Positions 1 through 6,457 of a stretch of DNA of 23,321 bases are shown one piece after another. Below the pieces are notes generated by a model. It did not search any database. It had not been told where the DNA came from and was given only the letters and a program-made list of their open reading frames with translations. Both the position numbers and the translations under genes were made by a program. The DNA lies in NCBI GenBank assembly GCA_002293295.1, contig DBCY01000173.1, positions 1 through 23,321 of the forward strand, in the 5' to 3' direction. Origin of the DNA: Ruminococcus sp. UBA946. Lineage in GTDB: Bacteria > Bacillota > Clostridia > Oscillospirales > Ruminococcaceae. The first letter of the stretch is position 1. Every line of letters begins with the position of its first letter.

Positions 1-36
1 TACTCTTTTATATTTATAAAAAAGGAAGAGATAAAA

Positions 37-372
37 ATGGATACTATCGATAAAATATTGAGTTTAATTTCAATGAATTCAATAACAGTAAAAATACTTA
101 CAGAAACACTATCTTTACCGCGTAATTCAATATCTGAATGGAAAAAAGGGAAATGTAAACCCTCAACAAGTTCAATAATAAAGATTGCTCAATTTTTCAA
201 TGTTTCCGCCGATTATCTTTTAGGATTAAGCGATGAACTTGCCTTAAACGGTAATTTATCCGATAAAGAAAAATATATTCTGGAATTATTCAATATGCTT
301 AATGAGACTGACAAAGGAATTATTATCGGCAGGCTTGAGGTTATGGCGGAGAATAAGAGGGGAGAGGAATGA
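37..372 (+). CDS. XRE-family helix-turn-helix transcriptional regulator
   Basis: This 111-residue protein has an N-terminal Cro/C1-type helix-turn-helix at about residues 15-65, with the signature SISEWKKGK recognition helix, a PSTSSIIKIAQFF helix and the SADYLLG ending usual for the family. The C-terminal 45 residues are charged and helical and may mediate dimerisation; no sensory or protease domain is visible. It is preceded by an aaaggaag ribosome binding site 7-8 nt upstream of the ATG. As a class these proteins bind short operators and repress their own or neighbouring genes, but no target is evident here. The gene lies at the window edge, so its upstream partner is unseen. It stops just before a simple-repeat-like spacer that separates it from rlmH. 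The family assignment is firm; its role is unknown. Confidence 0.85.
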   Translation: MDTIDKILSLISMNSITVKILTETLSLPRNSISEWKKGKCKPSTSSIIKIAQFFNVSADYLLGLSDELALNGNLSDKEKYILELFNMLNETDKGIIIGRLEVMAENKRGEE

Positions 373-415
373 GGGGTTAGGCATTAGGCGTGAGTTTATG
401 AACTTTAATCCCTTA

Positions 416-427
416 CTCCTCACTCCT
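416..427 (+). repeat. short dispersed direct repeat, copy A (CTCCTCACTCCT)
   Basis: This is an exact 12-nt match to 1665-1676, in a similar surrounding context (both are followed by cctgaaa). It belongs to a pyrimidine-rich, near-heptameric low-complexity spacer at about 405-445, directly upstream of rlmH. The two copies bracket the rlmH-HAD gene pair. Confidence 0.55.
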
Positions 428-447
428 GAAACCTTTCTCCTGATGTT

Positions 448-930
448 ATGAATGTAAATATAATTTCAACAGGTAAGCTTAAAGAAAATTACTTAAGGCT
501 TGCCTGCGGGGAATATACAAAACGCCTGCAAAGCTATTGCAGGCTTAAAATTATTGAGCTTCCCGAAAGCAGGCTTTCAGGCAGTCCGTCGGAAAAGGAA
601 ATCAAAGCGGCTCTTCTTAATGAAGCAAAGCTGATTATACCATTACTTTTGGGAAATGAATGCTATAATATTACTATGTGTATAGAAGGCGGGAGGCTTT
701 CATCCAAGGGATTTGCCGAAAAAATAATGAAAATTGCAGTTGAGGGAAAAAGCACCCTTAACATTGTTATAGGAAGCTCCTACGGGCTTCATGAGGACGT
801 CAAGAAAATATCGCATTTTAAGCTGTCAGTGTCGGAAATGACCTTCCCCCACCAGCTTTTCAGGGTGATGGTTTTAGAACAGGTTTACCGGGCGTTTCAT
901 ATTATAAATAACGGAAAATATCATAAATGA
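448..930 (+). CDS. rlmH: 23S rRNA (pseudouridine1915-N3)-methyltransferase RlmH
   Basis: RlmH methylates N3 of pseudouridine 1915 in helix 69 of 23S rRNA on assembled 70S ribosomes, using S-adenosylmethionine. The 160-residue length is normal for this SPOUT-class enzyme. The N-terminus (MNVNIISTGKLKENY) matches the family opening. The cofactor-binding knot is visible as NIVIGSSYG (residues 105-113), followed by the hallmark FPHQL-RV-LEQ-YRAF segment (133-150) and the conserved C-terminal YHK. The ATG is fixed by the family N-terminus, yet no convincing Shine-Dalgarno precedes it: the upstream 40 nt are a pyrimidine-rich repeat. Transcription converges with the HAD gene downstream, 42 nt apart. 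Identification is confident. Confidence 0.96.
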   Translation: MNVNIISTGKLKENYLRLACGEYTKRLQSYCRLKIIELPESRLSGSPSEKEIKAALLNEAKLIIPLLLGNECYNITMCIEGGRLSSKGFAEKIMKIAVEGKSTLNIVIGSSYGLHEDVKKISHFKLSVSEMTFPHQLFRVMVLEQVYRAFHIINNGKYHK

Positions 931-972
931 TGGAGATACCAGAATCCGGATGCCAGAAATCTGACCGCTATT

Positions 973-1620
973 CTATAATAATTCATCAAAGCCTTTAATA
1001 ACCTTATCCGCTGTGTTTTTAAGCTCTTCGTAATCACGGGACGAATATTCGTCATAAACCCCCACTGTGTAAAAGCCTGCATTAACCGACGATTTAACGG
1101 CATGGACGGAATCCTCAAACACAATAATTTCATGCGGAGCAAACCCCAGTCTTTCCGAGCATTTTTCAAATATTTCGGGGCTTCGCTTATCACAGCCGAC
1201 TTCATCCGACGTTATAATAAATTCAAGCTTATCATAAATATTGAAATTCTTCAGGGCTTTTTCGGCAAGCTGCTTTATATTTGACGTTGCAACGCACATT
1301 TTCACCCCGCTGTTATGATGTCTGACGATATATTCGTATACAAAAGGCTTCAGCTTAATTTCGTTAATGTAAATATCCGACGCTGTTACGATAAGCTCCT
1401 CAGCGACTTCATCCGCTGTCATGCCCAGCTTGCAGAAATCCGCAAGGTATTCGCAGGCGGAATAAAAATGCATTGTTTTCATGTTTTCGGATACCTTGCA
1501 GTCGTATTCAAAGCCATGCGCCTCTAAAAATCTTCTGTCGACCTCATGCCATATGCTCATGCTGTCAAAAAGTGTGCCGTCCATATCAAAAATAACTGCC
1601 TTATAACCGAACATAGTCAT
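973..1620 (-). CDS. HAD-superfamily hydrolase, beta-phosphoglucomutase-like
   Basis: This 215-residue haloacid dehalogenase-superfamily phosphatase or phosphomutase is of subfamily I, with an alpha-helical cap. Motif I is FDMDGT, with the nucleophile Asp12 and acid/base Asp14. A cap domain spans roughly residues 20-90. Motif II is ATS (Thr112/Ser113), motif III uses Lys145, and motif IV is VFEDS (Glu169/Asp170), followed by the AG-TVGV strand. These residues support Mg-dependent phosphoryl transfer from a small phosphorylated metabolite; the substrate cannot be read from sequence. An aaagga site lies just upstream. Initiation at 1620 or at the in-frame ATG two codons later (1614) is equally plausible. 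The gene converges on rlmH. No clear promoter is seen, and the upstream spacer contains repeat copy B. Confidence 0.9.
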   Translation of the reverse strand: MTMFGYKAVIFDMDGTLFDSMSIWHEVDRRFLEAHGFEYDCKVSENMKTMHFYSACEYLADFCKLGMTADEVAEELIVTASDIYINEIKLKPFVYEYIVRHHNSGVKMCVATSNIKQLAEKALKNFNIYDKLEFIITSDEVGCDKRSPEIFEKCSERLGFAPHEIIVFEDSVHAVKSSVNAGFYTVGVYDEYSSRDYEELKNTADKVIKGFDELL

Positions 1621-1664
1621 TATTTCCTTTTATTTTTTTCCTGTAATGCGGAGAATAACCCTTC

Positions 1665-1676
1665 CTCCTCACTCCT
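1665..1676 (+). repeat. short dispersed direct repeat, copy B (CTCCTCACTCCT)
   Basis: Identical to 416-427 and set in a similar pyrimidine-rich tract (about 1659-1690). It lies upstream of the HAD gene, so the two copies flank the rlmH-HAD pair in direct orientation. Confidence 0.55.
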
Positions 1677-1691
1677 CAATCCTGAAATCCT

Positions 1692-1740
1692 ATAAAAAGC
1701 AACACCGGAATCCCGCATACAGATATACGGAATTCCGGTG
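1692..1740 (-). terminator. Rho-independent terminator of the zinc-ribbon gene
   Basis: The inverted arms CACCGGAAT and ATTCCGGTG (1703-1711 and 1732-1740) form 9 perfect pairs and continue with CCG/CGG after one mismatch. On the minus strand the stem is followed by ttgctttttat, a U-rich run, so it ends transcripts coming from the zinc-ribbon gene 22 nt upstream. Confidence 0.75.
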
Positions 1741-1762
1741 AAAAACTCAAAAAAGAATCGGA

Positions 1763-2038
1763 TTATTCATCCTTCATCTTAGCGAAGCAGTCGCTGCAGT
1801 AAACAGGACGGTCTTCCCTGGGTCTGAAAGGAACTCTTGCCGTGCCGCCGCATGAAGCGCATGTAGCGTCAAACATTTCTCTTTCAGTTTTAGAGCTGTT
1901 CTTTCTTGCATCTCTACAGGATTTACATCTCTGGGGTTCGTTTACGAAACCCTTTTCAGCATAAAATTCCTGTTCGCCGGCAGTGAATATGAACTCGGAG
2001 CCACATTCCTTGCATACTAAAGTCTTGTCTTCAAACAT
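1763..2038 (-). CDS. double zinc-ribbon (CxxC) protein, zf-trcl / CxxC-x17-CxxC type
   Basis: This 91-residue protein has eight cysteines in two zinc-ribbon modules. The first is Cys9-x2-Cys12 with Cys38-x2-Cys41 and the conserved FTAGEQEFYAEKGFVNEP stretch between them, as in the probable zinc-ribbon (zf-trcl) family. The second is Cys60-x2-Cys63-x17-Cys81-x2-Cys84, the CxxC-x17-CxxC module with a PFRPREDRPVYC core. The family has no established biochemical role; nucleic-acid or protein binding through zinc is an inference. The ribosome binding site gaggg sits about 9 nt before the ATG. It is codirectional with the upstream tRNA-like sequence and sigma gene and may share their transcript. 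A clear terminator follows. Confidence 0.88.
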   Translation of the reverse strand: MFEDKTLVCKECGSEFIFTAGEQEFYAEKGFVNEPQRCKSCRDARKNSSKTEREMFDATCASCGGTARVPFRPREDRPVYCSDCFAKMKDE

Positions 2039-2068
2039 TTTGCTTTCCCTCGCTTAAAAAATAAATAT

Positions 2069-2143
2069 TGGACCTGAGGACGGACTTGCACCGACACCTT
2101 TGCCTTTGAAAGAACAACGCTCTGAACTTAAGCTACTTGGCCA
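2069..2143 (-). tRNA. tRNA-like sequence, degenerate or non-canonical (possible pseudo-tRNA)
   Basis: Read on the minus strand, this 75-nt stretch resembles a tRNA. A GCTT/GAGC D-stem encloses a 7-nt loop without the GG pair. An anticodon stem TTGTT/GGCAA encloses CTTTCAAA; with a one-base bulge the loop becomes TTTCAAA, with UCA in the anticodon position. A T-arm has the stem GTCGG/CCGTC (one mismatch) and loop TGCAAGT, and the 3' end GGTCCA could be an encoded CCA. The acceptor stem is poor: only TGG/CCA plus CC/GG pair around a bulge. It lies between the sigma-factor and zinc-ribbon genes, in their direction. It could be a decayed tRNA, a tRNA-like regulatory RNA, or chance. Confidence 0.33.
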
Positions 2144-2174
2144 TATTGTGTTTGAATTTTTTAACTTCTATATA

Positions 2175-2801
2175 TCAGAACCCCCGGCTTAATAAAGCCT
2201 TAAGCTTCCGCCGGGCTCTGTAAATAGCATTTCCCACTGCTTTTTCGGATATGCAAAGCCTTTTTGCAATATCGCTGTATGACAGGCTTTCAAGATACAG
2301 TCTGAAAATCTTCCATTCCAGCCCGGTCAGCAGCACCGATATTTCACGGTAAAGATTTTCAGTGAACTCCTTTTCAAGCCATATGCTTTCAGGAGAACCC
2401 TCGGACGGTTCCGGAGTTCCGTCTCTTCCGTTACCGGATGCGTCTGTTAAAGGAATCCCCGTTCCGGAACCAAGCTTAACAGCGGCTGACTTTATTCGGT
2501 TTGTAATACAGACATCGGCAAACGATGAAAATTTTGCCCCGATATCAGCATTATAATGACTTATCGCTTTTAGCAAAGCAAGAAGCCCTTCCTGGGATAA
2601 ATCTTCTGAATCGGTATAATTGCCGGAAAACAAGCGCGCTTTTTTCCAGATTAATCCCAGATAGCGGCTGATAAGAACTGAAATGGCTTTGCCTTTACGC
2701 TTATCGTTATTATTCTCACGGATTACCGCAATAAGTTCGTCATCGCCGAGCTCATTCAGATTTGCAGAGTCGGAGCCGAATAAACTGTCCCTCCGAATCA
2801 T
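2175..2801 (-). CDS. sigma-70 family RNA polymerase sigma factor, SigH (Spo0H)-like
   Basis: This 208-residue sigma factor carries region 2 (about residues 41-108) and region 4 (about 155-203) without region 3. The segments DSEDLSQEGLLALLKAI and FSSFADVCITNRI closely follow the SigH pattern (DREDIVQEG and SFKAFAELCITRQI in Bacillus). Region 4 contains the helix-turn-helix LSYSDIAKRLCISEKAVGNA. SigH-type factors redirect RNA polymerase at the onset of sporulation or competence. Here the linker is unusually Gly/Ser/Pro-rich (residues 110-140). The usual secE-nusG neighbours are absent, so it may be a paralogue rather than the canonical sigH. The start at 2801 has only a weak ggtggga site. A consensus promoter lies 40-68 nt upstream. 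Confidence 0.85.
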   Translation of the reverse strand: MIRRDSLFGSDSANLNELGDDELIAVIRENNNDKRKGKAISVLISRYLGLIWKKARLFSGNYTDSEDLSQEGLLALLKAISHYNADIGAKFSSFADVCITNRIKSAAVKLGSGTGIPLTDASGNGRDGTPEPSEGSPESIWLEKEFTENLYREISVLLTGLEWKIFRLYLESLSYSDIAKRLCISEKAVGNAIYRARRKLKALLSRGF

Positions 2802-2840
2802 TGACTTCCCACCAATCCAAACAGGTATCCTACTTTAAAT

Positions 2841-2869
2841 ATTCTATACCACGACTTAAACTTTGTCAA
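2841..2869 (-). promoter_or_regulatory. SigA-type promoter for the SigH-like gene
   Basis: On the minus strand a perfect -35 TTGACA (2864-2869), a 17-nt spacer and -10 TAGAAT (2841-2846) point toward the sigma-factor ATG at 2801. Confidence 0.75.
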
Positions 2870-2947
2870 GTAATTTTGAAGATGTTGTTACAATTTCTGA
2901 TATTTTTGTTAATACACACCTACTTTTCTAAACCTTTTATAGTGATA

Positions 2948-2976
2948 TTGACACAGATTTCCTTTTTTGATATAAT
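2948..2976 (+). promoter_or_regulatory. consensus SigA promoter for the NUDIX gene
   Basis: TTGACA (2948-2953), a 17-nt spacer and TATAAT (2971-2976) match the SigA consensus exactly, 47 nt before the start codon. It is divergent from the sigma-factor promoter, so 2841-2976 is a two-way promoter region. Confidence 0.85.
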
Positions 2977-3022
2977 AAAAACGAAAGTTTTGTCTTTAGG
3001 ATTTGTTTTTGGAGGTAATCAA

Positions 3023-3433
3023 ATGGAAAACAAAATCGTTGTGGCAGTTAAAGGAATAATAAATTATAAAGGCAGGATTCTGATTATCAAACGTTCTGAA
3101 AACGACGGCATTGGAGCGGGGATATGGGAGTTCCCGGGAGGAAAAATCAAATTCGGCGAAACACTTGAAACAGCTTTAAGCCGCGAGGTTAAAGAAGAGA
3201 CCGGTTTATCCGTTACAATAGAAAAGCTTCTATATGCCGGAACATTCAAAACGCATGAAAACCGGCAGACTGTTATTCTTTCTTATCGCTGTTCCGCCGG
3301 CAGCGACGGTGTTACTCTTTCCCGCGAACACCAAAGCTTTTTATGGGCGGACAGGGAACAGGCGGAAAAAATGCTTTCCAAACCTATAATTGACGACCTG
3401 AACCGCAGTTCGGTGTGGGAATGTATATTTTAA
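3023..3433 (+). CDS. NUDIX hydrolase, MutT-like
   Basis: This 136-residue protein has a complete NUDIX box: Gly40-x5-Glu46-x7-Arg54-Glu55-Val-Lys-Glu58-Glu59-Thr-Gly61. The preceding IWEFPGGKI is the typical MutT entry strand. Such enzymes hydrolyse nucleoside diphosphate-linked compounds, often oxidised or non-canonical NTPs, using Mg coordinated by the box glutamates; the exact substrate cannot be told. The frame stays open upstream to 2762, but the ATG at 3023 is chosen because GGAGG lies 7 nt before it, a perfect promoter lies just upstream, and MENKIVVAVKGII opens like the family. It is monocistronic by context. No terminator is evident before the promoter of the next gene. Confidence 0.92.
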   Translation: MENKIVVAVKGIINYKGRILIIKRSENDGIGAGIWEFPGGKIKFGETLETALSREVKEETGLSVTIEKLLYAGTFKTHENRQTVILSYRCSAGSDGVTLSREHQSFLWADREQAEKMLSKPIIDDLNRSSVWECIF

Positions 3434-3514
3434 TATACTTCATGATGTTGTATGTGTCGGTTAATTGTTGTTGTTTATAATTATATTCCAATTTAAAAAT
3501 CCGCAAATAAGGTG

Positions 3515-3544
3515 TTGACATTTATTCAGTTGTCGTGTTATAAT
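3515..3544 (+). promoter_or_regulatory. SigA-type promoter for the cell-wall-binding-repeat gene
   Basis: TTGACA (3515-3520), an 18-nt spacer and TATAAT (3539-3544), 47 nt upstream of the ATG at 3592. This leaves a short leader with an aaaaggag ribosome binding site. Confidence 0.8.
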
Positions 3545-3591
3545 ATATCATGCAAATCCAAATCTGATTATAAAAACAAAAGGAGTATCAT

Positions 3592-4476
3592 ATGAAAAAA
3601 CTTATTTCTGGATTAATGTCATTAGTTATGGTTTTATCCGCATTATCTTTTACAGCCTTTTCGGATTTTACTGAAACATCCGGCGGGGTAAAATATGAAA
3701 AGGATGACGGAACCTTCCAGACCGGATGGCTGGAAGAAAACGGTGAAAAGTATTATTTTGACAAAGACGGCATTATGCTTACAGGGCTGCAGAAGGTTGA
3801 CAGTACATATTATTATTTCTCCTCAAAGGGCGAAATGAAAACAGGCACAATTAAAACAAAAGGTTATATTTACAGATTCGACAGCAAAACGGGAAAGGTC
3901 AAAGCTAAAATCAACGGCTGGGTAACTTTGTCGGGTAAAAAGTATTACTGCGTTAAAAGTAAATACAGCACGGGGTTAACCGAAATCACCGAAAGCGGTA
4001 AAAAGAATACCTATTATTTTAATACTGACGGAACAATGGCAACAAGCAAAACTGTTGAGGCAGGCTTGAAATCATTGAAAATAAACTCATCGGGTATAGT
4101 ATATGATGTGGTTGATAATTCTTCGGGGCTTAAAGATGAACTGAAGAAACTGGAAGCATCGAAAAAGAAAACCGAGGAATCAATAAAAAAATTTGAAGAT
4201 ATATATAATGATTCAAAAACGAAATCCGATAGGGTTAAAAAGACTTTAAATGAAAAAATTGAAATATTAAAGGTAACAAAAAGAGATTATTCTCATAACT
4301 CAACAAAAATGTATCTCGCCGAAAATGATGTAGAGTTTTACGAGGATTTGGTTGATGAATGGGATGAACTGTTAAAGGACTGCAGAAGTGATATATCTGA
4401 ATGTCAAATAGAATTATCAAAAATCAACAGAAGAATAAAGGAAATAAATAAATTATTAGGCAATACAGAAGAATAA
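3592..4476 (+). CDS. secreted cell-wall-binding-repeat protein with C-terminal coiled coil
   Basis: This 294-residue protein starts with a Sec signal peptide: basic MKK, a hydrophobic stretch at residues 4-22, and probable cleavage after about Ala22-Ser24. Residues about 45-150 hold several choline-binding/glucan-binding-type repeats with the W/YYF/DG pattern, for example GWLEENGEKYYFDKDG, YYYFSSKGEMKTG and TYYFNTDGTMATS. These fold as beta-hairpin solenoids that attach proteins to teichoic acid or polysaccharide. The last part (about 180-294) is rich in Lys, Glu and Leu with heptad-like spacing and should be a coiled coil. No catalytic domain is present, so a structural or adhesive surface role is inferred. 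It has its own promoter, an aaaaggag site 7 nt before the ATG, and its own terminator. Confidence 0.85.
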   Translation: MKKLISGLMSLVMVLSALSFTAFSDFTETSGGVKYEKDDGTFQTGWLEENGEKYYFDKDGIMLTGLQKVDSTYYYFSSKGEMKTGTIKTKGYIYRFDSKTGKVKAKINGWVTLSGKKYYCVKSKYSTGLTEITESGKKNTYYFNTDGTMATSKTVEAGLKSLKINSSGIVYDVVDNSSGLKDELKKLEASKKKTEESIKKFEDIYNDSKTKSDRVKKTLNEKIEILKVTKRDYSHNSTKMYLAENDVEFYEDLVDEWDELLKDCRSDISECQIELSKINRRIKEINKLLGNTEE

Positions 4477-4552
4477 TAAAGCTCCCTTATTAAAGTTCGT
4501 TTCGTATTATCATCAGAATTGAATTCCTGTCCGTTGTGTAAAGAATATTTAA

Positions 4553-4606
4553 AATCCCGTTCATCATACATTAATTTTGTATGGCTTAACGGGGTTATTC
4601 TTTTAT
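4553..4606 (+). terminator. Rho-independent terminator after the cell-wall-binding gene
   Basis: AATCCCGTT pairs with AACGGGGTT (4553-4561 and 4588-4596, one G-U), with an inner CATAC/GTATG extension, and is followed by the U-rich attctttta. Confidence 0.75.
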
Positions 4607-4640
4607 TATATATTATTTTTATCCTGATTCAGGGTAAATA

Positions 4641-4669
4641 TTAGTATTTATCCGCATAAATTGTATAAT
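4641..4669 (+). promoter_or_regulatory. probable promoter of comM
   Basis: TATAAT at 4664-4669 has a weak -35 (ttagta) at 17 nt spacing. The predicted transcript would begin near 4676, downstream of the upstream ATG at 4671 but upstream of the chosen TTG at 4713. This helps decide the start codon. Confidence 0.45.
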
Positions 4670-4712
4670 AATGGTGAATACCCTGTATAATTATGCTAGA
4701 GGAATGATAAAA

Positions 4713-6242
4713 TTGTATGCAAAAATAAACAGTCTGGGGCTTATCGGGCTGAACGCCTTTTCCGTCGACGTTGAAATCGAGACAAGCAAGGGTACTCCGG
4801 CTTTTGATATAATCGGGCTTGCCGACACCGTAGTAAAGGAAAGCCGCGAAAGAATCCGCTCCGCGCTCCGCGCTTCAAGCATCGGGTTCCCGCTTTCAAA
4901 GGTAATTATAAACCTTGCCCCCGCCGATACAAAAAAATCGGGAAGCGTCCATGACCTGGCGATTTTCGTAGCTCTTCTGACCGTTGCCGGTATATGCGGC
5001 GGCGATATTTCCGGCTCCGCTTTTATAGGCGAGGTCTCCCTTAACGGTGATATCCGTCCCCTGAACGGTGTTCTGCCCATGGTTCTGCTTGCAAAGACGG
5101 AGGGGTATGAACAGGTTTTCGTCCCTGCCGAAAACGCGTATGAAGCAAGTGTTGTCGAGGGAATCAGGGTTTACGGCGTTTCAAACACAGCCGAGCTGAT
5201 TGCGTATTTTTACGGTGAAAAGACAATAACGCCCGAGCCGCCTTATAAAGTGAAAGCCGCCGGATTCTTCGACGCCCTTGATTTCGCCGACGTGAAAGGA
5301 CAGCAGAAGGCGAAGCGCGCGCTTGAATATGCCGCGGCAGGAGGTCATAATGTTTTAATGGTCGGCGCGCCGGGTTCCGGTAAATCAATGCTTGCCAAAC
5401 GTATTAACGGGATTCTTCCGGCAATGACCTTTGAGGAGTCGATTGAAACAACAAAAATACATTCAATAAGCGGTCAGATTAACAAGAATTCCCCTCTCGT
5501 CACCGTCCGTCCCTTCCGTTCGCCTCACCATACCATTTCCACATCGGGTCTGGCGGGAGGGGGAAGCGTTCCTTCTCCGGGGGAAATTTCACTTGCCCAT
5601 AACGGTCTGCTTTTTTTAGACGAGCTAGCCGAATTTGCGCGTCCGACGCTTGAGCTTCTGAGGCAGCCGCTTGAGGACAGGCAGGTTACGATTTCACGCG
5701 CGGCGGGTTCGTTTACATATCCCTGCTCCTTTATGCTGATAGGCGCGATGAATCCCTGCCCCTGCGGCTATTACGGGCATCCCACAAGAAAATGTATCTG
5801 CGGGCAGAAGGCTGTTTCGTCATACCTGTCAAAGATTTCCGGACCCATGCTTGACCGCTTTGACCTTCATGTCGAGGTTGCCCCCGTTGAGTTTGACGAT
5901 TTGTCGTCCGGTAAAAAAGAAGAGGCTTCGGCGGTTATCCGGGAACGCGTTCAGGCGGCGAGGGAAATCCAGTATAAACGTTTTTCTGGTACCGGTATTT
6001 CCTGCAATGCGCGGATAACCCCCGATATTATTGCGGAAGTATGCCCTTTAACGGATTCCGCTAAGGATATACTTAAAAAGGTGTTTGAAAGTATGGGGCT
6101 TTCAGCCAGGGCTTATGACCGTATTTTAAAGGTATCCCGGACAATAGCCGACATGAACGGCTCGGAGCTTATTGAGAAACGCCATATAGCCGAGGCTGTG
6201 CAGTACAGGAGCCTCGACAGGAAATACTGGGGACAGAAATAA
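4713..6242 (+). CDS. comM: ComM/YifB-family AAA+ ATPase (magnesium-chelatase-like)
   Basis: This 509-residue protein is of the usual ComM/YifB length. It has an N-terminal Lon-protease-like ChlI fold (about 1-165), an AAA+ core with Walker A GAPGSGKS (218-225) and Walker B LFLDE (300-304), a NPCPCGYYGHP cysteine segment, and a C-terminal Mg-chelatase-type helical domain. In Gram-negative transformable bacteria ComM is a hexameric helicase that promotes branch migration during integration of donor DNA; the role in Clostridia is less clear. Start choice: TTG at 4713, because AGAGGA lies 9 nt upstream and the N-terminus (M)YAKINSLGLIG matches the family. The ATG at 4704 touches that ribosome binding site, and the ATG at 4671 precedes the predicted transcript start. 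Confidence 0.93.
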   Translation: MYAKINSLGLIGLNAFSVDVEIETSKGTPAFDIIGLADTVVKESRERIRSALRASSIGFPLSKVIINLAPADTKKSGSVHDLAIFVALLTVAGICGGDISGSAFIGEVSLNGDIRPLNGVLPMVLLAKTEGYEQVFVPAENAYEASVVEGIRVYGVSNTAELIAYFYGEKTITPEPPYKVKAAGFFDALDFADVKGQQKAKRALEYAAAGGHNVLMVGAPGSGKSMLAKRINGILPAMTFEESIETTKIHSISGQINKNSPLVTVRPFRSPHHTISTSGLAGGGSVPSPGEISLAHNGLLFLDELAEFARPTLELLRQPLEDRQVTISRAAGSFTYPCSFMLIGAMNPCPCGYYGHPTRKCICGQKAVSSYLSKISGPMLDRFDLHVEVAPVEFDDLSSGKKEEASAVIRERVQAAREIQYKRFSGTGISCNARITPDIIAEVCPLTDSAKDILKKVFESMGLSARAYDRILKVSRTIADMNGSELIEKRHIAEAVQYRSLDRKYWGQK

Positions 6243-6259
6243 AATATCTATCATAGCAG

Positions 6260-6295
6260 ACGGGGCGGGAAGGGTGTTTGTCCTTTGCACCCCGT
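6260..6295 (+). terminator. hairpin after comM, possible weak terminator
   Basis: ACGGGG (6260-6265) pairs with CCCCGT (6290-6295), with an inner AAGG/CCTT stem. It lies 17 nt after the comM stop. No real U-run follows, so termination is only inferred from position. Confidence 0.35.
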
Positions 6296-6397
6296 ATCCT
6301 ACTATATTTAATATTCCAGAAAAACAGGTAAAAGTCACGGCATATGGTTTTTATAATATACAGAGAAACATTTTTTATTGTAATATTAGTATTACGA

Positions 6398-6427
6398 ACA
6401 TAAACCATCTTACAAACATATTATAAT
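6398..6427 (+). promoter_or_regulatory. possible promoter of the LysM gene (SigA -10 or SigK-like)
   Basis: TATAAT (6422-6427) lies within CATATTATA (6417-6425). The latter fits the SigK -10 form CATAnnnTA, with an ACA 16 nt upstream. No SigA -35 is present. The SigK reading would suit a coat-type protein but rests on a short degenerate pattern. Confidence 0.3.
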
Positions 6428-6457
6428 TTATACATTACCTGAAAGGGAGGACACATT

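Noticed and set aside
2762..3022. N-terminal extension of the NUDIX protein
   Set aside because: It crosses two divergent promoters and overlaps the sigma gene; GGAGG and ATG 3023 define the start.
4671..4712. ATG starts at 4671 and 4704 for comM
   Set aside because: The first lies upstream of the predicted transcript start and adds residues not seen in the family; the second abuts the AGAGGA site. TTG 4713 has correct spacing and the family N-terminus.
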